64,000 nt of DNA from Comamonadaceae bacterium PBBC1 (GTDB taxonomy: Bacteria; Pseudomonadota; Gammaproteobacteria; Burkholderiales; Burkholderiaceae_C), in contig NKIP01000005.1 in NCBI GenBank assembly GCA_002256145.1, positions 236,507 to 300,506 of the forward strand, read 5' to 3'. The position numbers and the translations under genes were made by a program. Shown here piece by piece: positions 9,286-17,905 of the stretch. Within the stretch, counting starts at the first letter, position 1, and each line of letters starts with the position of its first letter. The notes beneath the pieces were generated by a model that ran no database searches, was not told the DNA's origin, and saw only the letters and a list, made by a program, of their open reading frames with translations.

Positions 9286-9636
9286 TCAGTTCAGGGCCAG
9301 CAATTCCACATCAAACTTCAGCGTGGCATTGGGTGGAATCACGCCACCTGCACCGCGTGCACCATAGCCCAGCTCAGAAGGGATGATCAGTGTGCGCTGA
9401 CCGCCCACCTTCATGCCAGCCACACCCTCGTCCCAGCCTTTGATGACCATGCCGGCACCCAGACCAAACACAAAGGGGTCACGGCGGTCGCGGCTCGAAT
9501 CAAACTTGGCACCTTGCTGGCCATCTTTGTAAAGCCACCCGGTGTAGTGCACGGTCACATCCTGGCCAGGCGTGGCCACGGCGCCATCGCCAACAACGGT
9601 GTCTTCGTACTGCAAGCCAGAGGGAGTGGTGTTCAT
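9286..9636 (-). CDS. FKBP-type peptidyl-prolyl cis-trans isomerase
   Basis: A 116-residue single-domain FKBP. Conserved parts include VTVHYTGWL, FDSSRDRRDPFVFGLG, VIKGWDEGVAGMKVGG and the C-terminal PSELGYGARGAGGVIPPNATL-type segment with FDVELL. It catalyses cis-trans isomerisation of prolyl bonds. No signal peptide is present, so it is cytoplasmic. The ATG at 9636 is preferred over an upstream GTG at 9663 because family members begin just before SGLQYED. It is a single gene with its own terminator. Confidence 0.93.
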   Translation of the reverse strand: MNTTPSGLQYEDTVVGDGAVATPGQDVTVHYTGWLYKDGQQGAKFDSSRDRRDPFVFGLGAGMVIKGWDEGVAGMKVGGQRTLIIPSELGYGARGAGGVIPPNATLKFDVELLALN

Positions 9637-9977
9637 GGAAAGCTTTCTGTCAAAAAGAAACACGGCCAGTGATCCACAGCACCGTGTGTGTAAAACCCAA
9701 AATTATGCCAGCCTGGGGGGCAAGCCGGGCTGGCGAGCAAGAAGTTGAGAGCTGTTTTGTGAAACGTTTCTCAGAAATAGTTGAATTTTTCATTCATATT
9801 TACAAAACACAAATTGTAAATATTGATATGTTTTTACAAAAAAATGAAAGTTTATTTGGAAATGTAACCATGTTGAAAGCTCACTCTGGTCAAAAAATCA
9901 CAAATATAAAACGCATTTGAATGAAAATTTAATTAAATAAAAATCAACATTCACAAAATTAACAAGTTGTTGTCAAG
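9637..9977. other. gene-free AT-rich stretch upstream of the FKBP gene
   Basis: No convincing gene. From about 9770 the DNA becomes very AT-rich, with repeated TTTACAAA/TTTGTAAA-like words and one GTAAATATTGATA (9816-9828) resembling motifs found before the polysaccharide operon. It presumably holds the FKBP promoter at its left end; the rest is unexplained. Confidence 0.5.
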
Positions 9978-10131
9978 GTAGGAGCTAGCCCTGCTGGCGA
10001 TAGACCGTTGTGAATCATCAACCGTCGCCACTGCCACCACCGCCTCAATCGCCAGCAGGGCTGTCTCCTACAAAGACCCACAATTCCATGACAAACAGGA
10101 TTCCCTTGTAGGAGCTAGCCCTGCTGGCGAT
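9978..10131. repeat. REPs on the downstream side of the RAYT gene
   Basis: Forward REP 9978-10001, inverted REP 10048-10071 (together a REPIN of about 94 bp) and a further forward REP 10108-10131. The stems are GCTAGC/GCTGGC (one G-T wobble) in the forward copies and GCCAGC/GCTGTC-like in the inverted one. They sit just beyond the 3' end of the RAYT gene. Confidence 0.85.
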
Positions 10132-10187
10132 AGACCCGTTCATCAGAGCAACTGAAATAGCTCACTACACCAGATGACGGTCCCACA

Positions 10188-10631
10188 TCAGATCCAGATG
10201 GCATCCCAATGTGGATACAGGCCAACTCTGTTGACCACGCCTGCTCGAACCGGATTCGCGACGATGTAACGCGCTATCGCTGGCAGATCGTCTTCTCGGC
10301 GAATGGCTCTGTCGTGAAAGCCTTTTTGCCAAAGATGGGGGCCAATGAGTTTGGACGACATGGATTTGACGCGTTGCACGCAGGGGGACAAAGCTTCGGT
10401 ATTGCCCAATTGGAAAAGCCAATGCAAATGATCGGGCATCACAACAAAGGCCATGGTTGCGGCGCGATCCGCGTAGTCACGATGATGCAAGACACCAATG
10501 AGCTTACGGGCGGCGTCAAAATCCGCAAAAACTGGTTTTCGATTGGCCGTAACGGCAGTGACCAAGTAAACACCGCCAGACTGAGAATAACGGCCTGTCC
10601 GCAAATGGCTGGTATGGGGTCTTTGCTCCAT
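10188..10631 (-). CDS. REP-associated tyrosine transposase (RAYT, Y1/IS200-like)
   Basis: A 147-residue single-domain transposase of the Y1_Tnp (HUH) family. It shows the metal-binding HUH motif in VVMPDHLHWLFQ, then LWQKGFHDRAIRREDD, and the catalytic-tyrosine helix ARYIVANPVRAGVV, ending YPHWDAIW. This is the diagnostic pattern of RAYT/TnpA-REP proteins, which cut and join single-stranded REP hairpins. The start at 10631 has a GGAGG Shine-Dalgarno. REPINs lie on both sides (9978-10131 and 10690-10956), the expected genetic setting. The protein seems intact, so the many REPs in the window could have been spread by it (inference). Confidence 0.92.
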   Translation of the reverse strand: MEQRPHTSHLRTGRYSQSGGVYLVTAVTANRKPVFADFDAARKLIGVLHHRDYADRAATMAFVVMPDHLHWLFQLGNTEALSPCVQRVKSMSSKLIGPHLWQKGFHDRAIRREDDLPAIARYIVANPVRAGVVNRVGLYPHWDAIWI

Positions 10632-10689
10632 CTCTCGCCCTCCCTGCGCCCCATGTTAATCAACGACATGGGCCAAATCAAGCACCTTC

Positions 10690-10956
10690 ATCGCCAGCAG
10701 GGCTGTCTCCTACAAAGACCAACAATCCCAATGAAAGAGCTACCCCTGCTAGCGATAGACCGTTGTGAACCATCAACCGTCGCCACCGCCACCACCGCCT
10801 CAATCGCCAGCAGGGCTGTCTCCTACAAAGACCCACAATTCCCATGACAAACAGGATTCCCTTGTAGGAGCTAGCCCTGCTAGCGATAGACCGTTGTGAA
10901 CCACCAACCGTCGCCACTGCCACCACCGCCTCAATCGCCAGCAGGGCTGTCTCCTA
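10690..10956. repeat. REPs on the upstream side of the RAYT gene
   Basis: Inverted REPs at 10690-10713, 10803-10826 and 10933-10956, a forward REP at 10864-10887, and one decayed forward copy near 10737-10758 (head altered). Spacers contain near-identical text (the CAACCGTCGCCAC type), so these units arose by local duplication. With the 9978-10131 group they bracket the RAYT gene. Confidence 0.85.
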
Positions 10957-11035
10957 CAAAGTCAGGGGCACAGTTCAAGAAACGCTATCGAGGTTGACAC
11001 CTGCACAGAGAAATCACCAAAGGCAAATTGACGGG

Positions 11036-12223
11036 TTAAGGGGATTCAACTTGATTCGGCGCAGCTCTTTTGGACAGGTCGCGCATCAGGGCCTGAAGGC
11101 CGTAGGTCCATGGGGTGGCGATGTCGGAGGTGGTGACTTGGTTGACCAATGTGCCCAGTTTGGGGGTGGACACACTCACCACATCGCCCACCACATGCGT
11201 AAAACCTTGGCCCGGGCCGTGACGGTCTTGAGTGGGCGCAAACATGGTGCCCAAAAACAGCACCATGCCATCCGGATATTGGTGGTATTTGCCCATCGCT
11301 TGATGCACCAAATCGAGGGGATCGCGGCTGATCTGGCTCAGGGAGCTGCTGCCCTGCATGACAAACCCCTCGGGTCCTTTGACTTCGAGGCTCAACTCGC
11401 ATTGGCGCACATCGTCAATGCCAAACTGCGCATCAAAAAGCCGAATGAACGGGCCAATGGCGCAACTCGCATTGTTGTCCTTGGCCTTGCCCAAGAGCAG
11501 GGCGCTGCGGCCCTCAAAATCGCGCAAATTCACATCGTTGCCCAGGGTGGCCCCCACCACTTCGCCGCGTGAATTGGTCGCCAACACAATTTCGGGCTCG
11601 GGGTTGTTCCATTGGCTGGCCGGGTGAATGCCCACCCAAGCCCCGCAGCCCACAGCGCTCATGGGTTGCGACTTGGTAAAAATTTCGGCATCGGGTCCAA
11701 TCCCTACCTCTAAATACTGAGACCACATGCCCTGTGCCAAGAGCACTTGCTTGAGCTGCGCGGCTTGCTCAGAGCCAGGCACCACGCTGCGCAAATTGTC
11801 GCCAATGACGGCCACCACCGCTTGCCGTACCGCCTCGGCACGGCTGGCGTCGCCACGCGCTTGTTCTTCAATCACCCGCTCCAGCATGCTGGCCACAAAG
11901 GTCACCCCCGCGGCTTTGACCGCTTGCAAATCACAAGGGGCCATGAACCAAGGCGCATCCGTCCTGCGTTGCGGCTCGTTGCTGTTGTCCAAGGCTTGAT
12001 CGGTACTGCACAAAACGGGTGCGTAACCAAAATTTACAAAATCATGAACCCGAGCTGCCACATCGGGCAAGTCCAGCAATGCGCTGCAAGTGGTGGCCAA
12101 ACCCGACAGATCCAGCACATGCTGCGGTGTCACTGCCACCACAAACGCCCCTGCGTGAGGAACCCACAAACGCCCCACCAACAGTGCTTGGTGCGCGTCT
12201 TGCGGCAAATGGGAGTTCAACAT
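11036..12223 (-). CDS. fumarylacetoacetate hydrolase family protein
   Basis: A 395-residue protein with a C-terminal FAH catalytic domain (about residues 170-385). EPEIVLATN supplies the paired Glu ligands, GNDVNLRDFEGRSALLLGKAKD follows with the Asp ligand, and a GFTHVVGDVVSVSTPKLGTL end is typical of FAH-like hydratases/hydrolases. Such enzymes act on keto acids with Mg2+ or Mn2+; the substrate cannot be read from sequence, though sugar-acid (2-keto-3-deoxy acid) or aromatic catabolism are the common roles. A GAGG Shine-Dalgarno supports the start. It stands alone between REP blocks, and no pathway neighbours are visible. Confidence 0.85.
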   Translation of the reverse strand: MLNSHLPQDAHQALLVGRLWVPHAGAFVVAVTPQHVLDLSGLATTCSALLDLPDVAARVHDFVNFGYAPVLCSTDQALDNSNEPQRRTDAPWFMAPCDLQAVKAAGVTFVASMLERVIEEQARGDASRAEAVRQAVVAVIGDNLRSVVPGSEQAAQLKQVLLAQGMWSQYLEVGIGPDAEIFTKSQPMSAVGCGAWVGIHPASQWNNPEPEIVLATNSRGEVVGATLGNDVNLRDFEGRSALLLGKAKDNNASCAIGPFIRLFDAQFGIDDVRQCELSLEVKGPEGFVMQGSSSLSQISRDPLDLVHQAMGKYHQYPDGMVLFLGTMFAPTQDRHGPGQGFTHVVGDVVSVSTPKLGTLVNQVTTSDIATPWTYGLQALMRDLSKRAAPNQVESP

Positions 12224-12289
12224 GTTCAGACCTCAATCAATGCAAAACGCCATGTTGTCAGACAGGCGGTTGAAAACGTGTCACTTTGG

Positions 12290-12375
<86 letters not shown>

Positions 12376-12437
12376 ATGACAAGTTTATCGATTCGGCCCG
12401 ATGAAGTCTGAGGCGTGTGATGCCAAGTGGGTGGATT

Positions 12438-13291
12438 TTGTAGGCGCTTGTCCTGCAAGCGATCAATCGTCGGTCCCCCATAACCGTCGCCATCGCCAGC
12501 AGGGCTGTCTCCTACAAAAAAACCTTGACCGAGGCTGCCTTTGTAGGAGCTTGCCCAGCAAACGATGGCCCGCAGACCACGAGCGCCCCAATCGCCAGCA
12601 GGGCTGTCTCCTACAAAAACACCTTGACTGAGGCTGCCTTTGTAGGAGCTTGCCCAGCAAACGATGGCCCGCAGACCACGAGCGCCCCAATCGCCAGCAG
12701 GGCTGTCTCCTACAAAAAACCCTTGACCGAGGCTGCCTTTGTAGGAGCTTGCCCTGCAAACGATGGCCCGCAGACCACGAGCGCCCCAATCGCCAGCAGG
12801 GCTGTCTCCTACAAAAACCCCTTGACCGAGGCTGCCTTTGTAGGAGCTTGTCCTGCAAGCGATGGCCCGCAGACCACGAGCGCCCCAATCGCCAGCAGGG
12901 CTGTCTCCTACAAAAACACCTTGACTGAGGCTGCTTTTGTAGGAGCTTGCCCTGCAAGCGATGGCCCGCAGACCACGAGCGCCCCAATCGCCAGCAGGGC
13001 CGTCTCCTACAAAAAACCCTTGACCGAGGCTGCATTTGTAGGAGCTTGCCCTGCAAGCGATGGCCCGCAGACCACGAGCGCCCCAATCGCCAGCAGGGCT
13101 GTCTCCTACAAAAAACCCTTGACCGAGGCTGCCTTTGTAGGAGCTTGCCCTGCAAGCGATGGCCCGCAGACCACGAGCGCCCCAATCGCCAGCAGGGCTG
13201 TCTCCTACAAAAAACCCTTGACCGAGGCTGCTTTTGTAGGAGCTTGCCCTGCAAGCGATGGCCCGCAGAGCACAAGCGTCTGATCGCCAGC
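12438..13291. repeat. tandem REPIN array A (99-bp units)
   Basis: Eight units begin at 12541, 12640, 12739, 12838, 12937, 13036, 13135 and 13234, each exactly 99 bp apart, preceded by a diverged unit at 12438. Each unit holds a forward REP (GCTTGC-CCT-GCAAGC stem), a GGCCCGCAGACCACGAGCG-type spacer, an inverted REP (GCCAGC/GCTGTC type) and a linker containing CCTTGACCGAGGCTGC. The last unit is cut within its inverted REP. Since 99 is a multiple of three, long open frames with a 33-residue repeat appear on both strands; they are artefacts. Confidence 0.95.
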
Positions 13292-14042
13292 TCACCCTTC
13301 AAGCATCACAGGACCGGAGCATAAAGACCAGCGTTCTTAACCAAAAATCAAAATTCACTCAAATCGTAAAAGTTGATCAAAACTTGAAAAGTAACTTCAT
13401 AAATTTGTTAAATTTAATCAAAATTTACAAAATTTAAAGTAAAAAATCAAAAAAACCAGACCTCACGCCAGTCAAGACCGAAAGCTCAGAAGACGGATGA
13501 GCAAGGGCGAGGCACTGTGCATGTGCGGTGGTGCCTCCCTTTTTTCTGGCTGTCAACGCCTATGACCCGCAGCTCTGGATAGCCACAGAAAAAACAAGAT
13601 CACATTTTTTGTAAATGTTGATCACAACGATCAGAAATCTGTTCCAAGAAGATGTGGAAGACCGAGCTTTGTGCGCTCGATCACAATTTCACAATGTTTT
13701 ACAAAAAATTAATTGAAAATATAAGTAGTAATTAAAAAACAAAATTCATTTCAAAATAGATACAAATAACAATAACATTTAAACAAAGTAAACCCTAACA
13801 AATTCGTTTCTTTCACTGTCTTTCAATGATTCTCAAATATACTAGAGCTCGTGGATTTATTGTTTTTAACATTATTTATCTCAAATGTGCCGCAAACAGT
13901 GACGGTACTGCGGTAGCCATGGTTTTTTGAGTGTTTGTGAATACTTTTCAATGACTCAAAACCCTCTCAAAGCGTTGTTCGCCATTCAAACCCCCCCAAT
14001 GGCCTACGTACAAACCACAAGCCCTCTTCAAGCTTGCGCCTC
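13292..14042. other. AT-rich gene-free leader of the polysaccharide operon
   Basis: About 750 bp without a believable gene. It contains two AT-rich blocks (13330-13460 and 13590-13880), a hairpin-plus-T-run at 13507-13546, and two copies of a GTAAA(A/T)GTTGATCA motif (13366-13379 and 13611-13624). It must carry the promoter(s) of the wza-wzb-wzc genes. AT-rich DNA of this kind is commonly bound by H-NS-like silencers (inference). Confidence 0.55.
13507..13546 (+). terminator. terminator-like hairpin in the EPS leader
   Basis: GAGGCAC (13509-13515) pairs with GTGCCTC (13531-13537) and is followed by CCTTTTTTCT, as in a rho-independent terminator reading rightwards. No gene precedes it on the plus strand, but a second small hairpin (GCTCA/TGAGC, 13484-13502) lies directly upstream. 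It could end a small RNA or act as an attenuator for the operon. Confidence 0.6.
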
Positions 14043-15164
14043 ATGAAACAGTTATTCCTTCGGGCCATGCCCCTGTTGGCCGCAGCCGCGTTGGGTGGCT
14101 GTGCTTACGCGCCTGGGTTTTACACAGGCACCAACAGTGCAGGCCCCGAATGGCTCAACGCGGCCTTTGACCCTGCCGACGCGCCACCGCCTGGCTCGCT
14201 CCTCAGCATCACCCCCGAGTTGTTGCGCCAACAACGCGCCAGACAATCCAGCGACATTCCCGAGCCCGTCAAACAGCTCTTCGACAAACCCAAGCCCTAC
14301 CTCATTGGCGCTGGCGACGTCATCAGCATCATGGTTTGGGGCCACCCCGAGTTTTCACAAACCACCACCGGCACCCAAGGCGGCGGTGACGCGGCCAACA
14401 GCGGTTTCAACATCAGCCCCGACGGCCTGATCCAGTTCCCCTATGTGGGCACGCTCAAACTGGCCGGACTCACCGAATACCAAGCCCGCGACCTCTTGGT
14501 TTCGCGGCTGTCCGAATACATCAAGGCACCCCAAGTCACTGTGCGCGTGCAAGCGTTTCGCAGTGGCCGCATTCACATCGACGGTGAAGTGCGCACCCCG
14601 GGCACCATGCCCATCAACGACATGCCCATGACCCTGACCGAGGTCATTGGCAGGGCAGGGGGCTTCACCGCCACGGCCGACCGTGCCGCCATCGCCGTCA
14701 CACGCAACGGCAAAACCGCCACCGTCAACCTGCCGCAGCTCATTGAAAAAGGCATCAACCCCTCCAACATCATGCTGCGCCACGACGACCTCGTGCGCGT
14801 GCTGGGCCGCGAAGATGCCAAAGTGTTTGTGCTGGGCGAAGTGCTGCGCCCCAGCACCCAGTCACTGCGCAACGGCCGCCTCACCCTGAACGAAGCCCTG
14901 AGCGAAGCCGGTGGCATCAACCCCAACTCGGCCGACCCGCGTCAAATTTTTGTGGTGCGCACAGCCAACCCCGAGCAACCCGAGCTGTACCACCTCAACG
15001 CCAAATCACCCCTGGCCTACGCCCTGTCTGCCGGGTTTGAACTTCAAGCACGCGACGTGATTTATGTCGACCCCGTGCCCCTTGTCCGATGGAACCGTGT
15101 GATCAGCCTGGTCCTGCCCAGCGCACAAGCTGTCACCACCACCCGCATCGTGACAGGCAACTGA
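14043..15164 (+). CDS. wza: polysaccharide export outer-membrane lipoprotein (Wza-like)
   Basis: A 373-residue protein from the ATG at 14043 (a TTG nine bases upstream is the alternative). A short signal peptide ends in a lipobox (LGGC, about residues 18-21), so it should be an outer-membrane lipoprotein. PYLIGAGDVISIMVWGHPEF starts the Poly_export domain, followed by SLBB-type domains (GEVRTPGTMPINDMPMTLTE, then FVLGEVLRPSTQSLRNGRLT). It would form the channel through which the polymer leaves the cell, working with the Wzc-like kinase at 15606. No clear Shine-Dalgarno is visible. It begins the large plus-strand polysaccharide locus. Confidence 0.92.
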   Translation: MKQLFLRAMPLLAAAALGGCAYAPGFYTGTNSAGPEWLNAAFDPADAPPPGSLLSITPELLRQQRARQSSDIPEPVKQLFDKPKPYLIGAGDVISIMVWGHPEFSQTTTGTQGGGDAANSGFNISPDGLIQFPYVGTLKLAGLTEYQARDLLVSRLSEYIKAPQVTVRVQAFRSGRIHIDGEVRTPGTMPINDMPMTLTEVIGRAGGFTATADRAAIAVTRNGKTATVNLPQLIEKGINPSNIMLRHDDLVRVLGREDAKVFVLGEVLRPSTQSLRNGRLTLNEALSEAGGINPNSADPRQIFVVRTANPEQPELYHLNAKSPLAYALSAGFELQARDVIYVDPVPLVRWNRVISLVLPSAQAVTTTRIVTGN

Positions 15165-15168
15165 AGGC

Positions 15169-15603
15169 ATGCGGCACATCCTGACCCTGTGTGTGGGCAA
15201 CATTTGCCGCAGCCCCTTGGCCCAAGCCCTGTTGGCGCGTGAACTGCCCGAGCACCACGTCCGATCAGCGGGCCTGAGCGCCATGGTCGGCTACCCGGCC
15301 GACCCCGAAGTCATCCGCGTGGCCAGAGAGCAAGGGCTCGAATTGCAAGCCCACCGGGCGCAGCAAGTCACCAGCGTCATGTGCCAACAAGCCGAGCTGA
15401 TTTTGGTGATGGAACAAGAGCACAAAACCCAACTCGAACAGCTCTACCCGCAAGTGCGCGGCAAAGTGTTTCGCCTGGGCCTGTATGGGCAATTTGACAT
15501 TGCCGACCCCTATCGCCAATCCAGCGAAGCATTTGACACGGCCTACCAAGGCATCGCACAAGGCGTTGCCCTCTGGCTGCCACGCATCAAAAAATTGAAC
15601 TGA
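15169..15603 (+). CDS. wzb: low-molecular-weight protein-tyrosine phosphatase (Wzb-like)
   Basis: A 144-residue phosphatase, five bases downstream of the Wza-like gene. The P-loop CVGNICRS gives nucleophile Cys8 and Arg14, and IADPY supplies the general acid Asp113. It is expected to dephosphorylate the tyrosine tail of the BY-kinase encoded next (15606), cycling polymer length and export. The gene order export lipoprotein, phosphatase, kinase is the standard wza-wzb-wzc order. Confidence 0.93.
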   Translation: MRHILTLCVGNICRSPLAQALLARELPEHHVRSAGLSAMVGYPADPEVIRVAREQGLELQAHRAQQVTSVMCQQAELILVMEQEHKTQLEQLYPQVRGKVFRLGLYGQFDIADPYRQSSEAFDTAYQGIAQGVALWLPRIKKLN

Positions 15604-15605
15604 CC

Positions 15606-17879
15606 ATGAATCTTCCTAACCCGAGTGCGCAACTGACAGCGCAACCCGCATCGCCCATGGTCGATGATGACGACGGCATCAACCTGCTCGACATGCTGGA
15701 CATGCTGATCGATCAGCGCTACCTCATTGCCATCGTCACGTTTATAGTTTTAGCAATCGGGGCCGGTTATGCACGCACATTGGTCCCGATTTATGAGGCC
15801 AACACACTCATTCAGGTCGAAGACTCAAGCAACACATCGTTGGGGTCAGTGCTAGGTGCCATGTTTGACGCCAAATCCTCGGCAAACGCAGAGATTGAAA
15901 TTCTGAAATCACGTCTTGTGGTGGGGCAAGCGGCCAGCAATCTCCAACTGGATCTGACAGTCACTCCAAAATATGTGCCGTACATCGGTCCTTGGTTGGC
16001 CCGTGGTGCCACTGAGCCATCGAACCCGAGTTTTGCGGGTTTCAAGGGATATGTTCACGGCAACGAGTCCATCAAAGTAAGTCGCTTTGAAATTCCTCCA
16101 GAGTTGCGAAACATTCAATTTTCTTTAATTTTGAATGAAACTGGTTATGAGATTTTTACAGCCTTAGGCACATCTCTGGGCAAAGGTGTTGAAGGCAAGT
16201 TGATGTCTTTCAACTACCAAGGACAAAGCGGACAGCTACTGATCGACAAAATCGTTGGAAAACCTGGAGCCGAATTTTTCATAGGCAGGCGCTCACAGTT
16301 AAGCGTGACTCAGCAACTGCAAAGTCAAATGAAAATTGCTGAACAAGGCAAATCATCCGGTGTTTTGCGTGTCACGCTTGAAGGCAGTGATCCACAGCGT
16401 ATTTCAAGAATATTGAACGAAGTTGGCAACCTGTACGTGCGCCAAAACACAGAACGCAAGGGTGCAGAAGCCAAAAAGTCACTCGAATTTTTAAATACGC
16501 TATTGCCTCAACTGAAAAAACAACTTGAAAGCTCAGAGGCCAGTTTCAACCAGTTCCGAACGCAACAAGGTATTTTTGATTTAAACAGTGAAGCCAGCAT
16601 TTATCTCAATCAAGCCGTTGAATTAAAGATCAAACTTTTTGAGTTGAATACCAAACGCAAGGAACTTGAAGCACGCTACACAAGCAAGCACCCGAGCATA
16701 GAAACATTGGACACCAGTATTCGTGATACCAAAGCTTTGTTGCGCGATGCAGAAAAACAAGTGAAAAAGCTTCCAATCTTGGAGCAAAACTTGTTGCGCC
16801 TGACGCGCGACGTCAAAGTTGACAACACCCTTTACACCAATCTATTAAACAGTGCTCAACAATTGAGTTTGGTTAAAGAGGGCAAAGTTGGCAACGTGCG
16901 GATCATTGATCCTGCCGTGACGCCAGAAGGCCCCATCAAGCCCAATCGTGCATCCATCACATACACAGCGGGGCTGATGGGCTTGCTCGCAGGTCTGGCT
17001 TTAGCCTACATCAGGCACAACCTGCGCCCCGGCATCAAAAACGCCGAAGAACTTGAACACCGCCTGGGCCTGAACGTGTTTGCCACCGTGCCCCTGTCCG
17101 CAGCGCAGCAACAGCTCGACGCCGACACCCTGGCCAAAAAGCCTGGCAGCCACTTGTTGGCCAGCTTGCGCCCCAATGAAGCGGCCATCGAAAGCCTGCG
17201 CAGCCTGCGCACTGCTTTGCAATTTGCGATGCTCGAGGCCCCCAACAACATCGTGTTGATCACCGGCCCCACACCCAACATTGGCAAGTCGTTTACCGCA
17301 GCCAACTTTGCAGCCGTGTTATCCGCAGCGGGTCAACGTGTGTTGCTGGTCGACGCCGACATGCGCAAAGGCCACATCAACCAATTCTTTGGTCTGACTC
17401 GCGGTTTGGGCTTGTCCGAACTCATCACGGGTACACAAGTGTTGGACAAAGTGCTGCACCGCAACGTGGCCCCGGGTCTGGACTTCATCACCACCGGCAC
17501 CATGCCCCCCAACCCGGCCGAGCTGCTGATGTCGCCCGCCACACAAGCGCTGTTCAGGAGCTTGTCAGAGCAATACGACTTGGTGCTGATTGACAGCCCT
17601 CCCGTGCTGGCCGTGTCCGACACCGCCATCTTGGCCCCCATGGCCGGCACCACCTTCCTGGTGGTCCGCGCCGACGTCTCGTCGCTGGGCGAAGTGCAAG
17701 AAGCCGTCAAACGCATTGCGCAATCGGGCGAAACAGTCAAAGGCATCATCTTCAACGGCTTGGACATCTCCAAACGCCGTTACGGCTATGGCTACGGTTA
17801 TGGCTACGGCTATAAATACAAACGGTACGGCTACCGCTACCAGTCGTACAACTACGGCCAAGACAAGAGTCGCAGCTGA
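15606..17879 (+). CDS. wzc: polysaccharide co-polymerase / BY-type tyrosine autokinase (Wzc-like)
   Basis: A 757-residue inner-membrane protein. A first membrane helix lies near residues 38-58, then a long periplasmic Wzz/GNVR domain with coiled coil, a second helix near 452-472, and a cytoplasmic kinase. The kinase has a Walker A variant GPTPNIGKS (about 554-562), Walker A' VLLVDADMRKG and Walker B LVLIDSPP. The C-terminus (about 726-749) holds twelve tyrosines in an alternating Tyr-Gly pattern, the expected autophosphorylation cluster. Coding is AT-richer in the periplasmic part (about 15.75-16.9 kb) than in the kinase, suggesting recombination of the specificity region. Confidence 0.93.
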   Translation: MNLPNPSAQLTAQPASPMVDDDDGINLLDMLDMLIDQRYLIAIVTFIVLAIGAGYARTLVPIYEANTLIQVEDSSNTSLGSVLGAMFDAKSSANAEIEILKSRLVVGQAASNLQLDLTVTPKYVPYIGPWLARGATEPSNPSFAGFKGYVHGNESIKVSRFEIPPELRNIQFSLILNETGYEIFTALGTSLGKGVEGKLMSFNYQGQSGQLLIDKIVGKPGAEFFIGRRSQLSVTQQLQSQMKIAEQGKSSGVLRVTLEGSDPQRISRILNEVGNLYVRQNTERKGAEAKKSLEFLNTLLPQLKKQLESSEASFNQFRTQQGIFDLNSEASIYLNQAVELKIKLFELNTKRKELEARYTSKHPSIETLDTSIRDTKALLRDAEKQVKKLPILEQNLLRLTRDVKVDNTLYTNLLNSAQQLSLVKEGKVGNVRIIDPAVTPEGPIKPNRASITYTAGLMGLLAGLALAYIRHNLRPGIKNAEELEHRLGLNVFATVPLSAAQQQLDADTLAKKPGSHLLASLRPNEAAIESLRSLRTALQFAMLEAPNNIVLITGPTPNIGKSFTAANFAAVLSAAGQRVLLVDADMRKGHINQFFGLTRGLGLSELITGTQVLDKVLHRNVAPGLDFITTGTMPPNPAELLMSPATQALFRSLSEQYDLVLIDSPPVLAVSDTAILAPMAGTTFLVVRADVSSLGEVQEAVKRIAQSGETVKGIIFNGLDISKRRYGYGYGYGYGYKYKRYGYRYQSYNYGQDKSRS

Positions 17880-17905
17880 GGTTAAACGCGCCGCCTAAGC
17901 AAACC

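Noticed and set aside
12438..13291. CRISPR-like array
   Set aside because: The period is regular, but the whole 99-bp unit is repeated, with no unique spacers and no cas genes nearby; the units are REPINs.
13440..13546. Cyclic-di-GMP (GEMM) riboswitch in the EPS leader
   Set aside because: A riboswitch there would make sense for EPS, but the conserved GEMM core was not found; only generic hairpins are visible.
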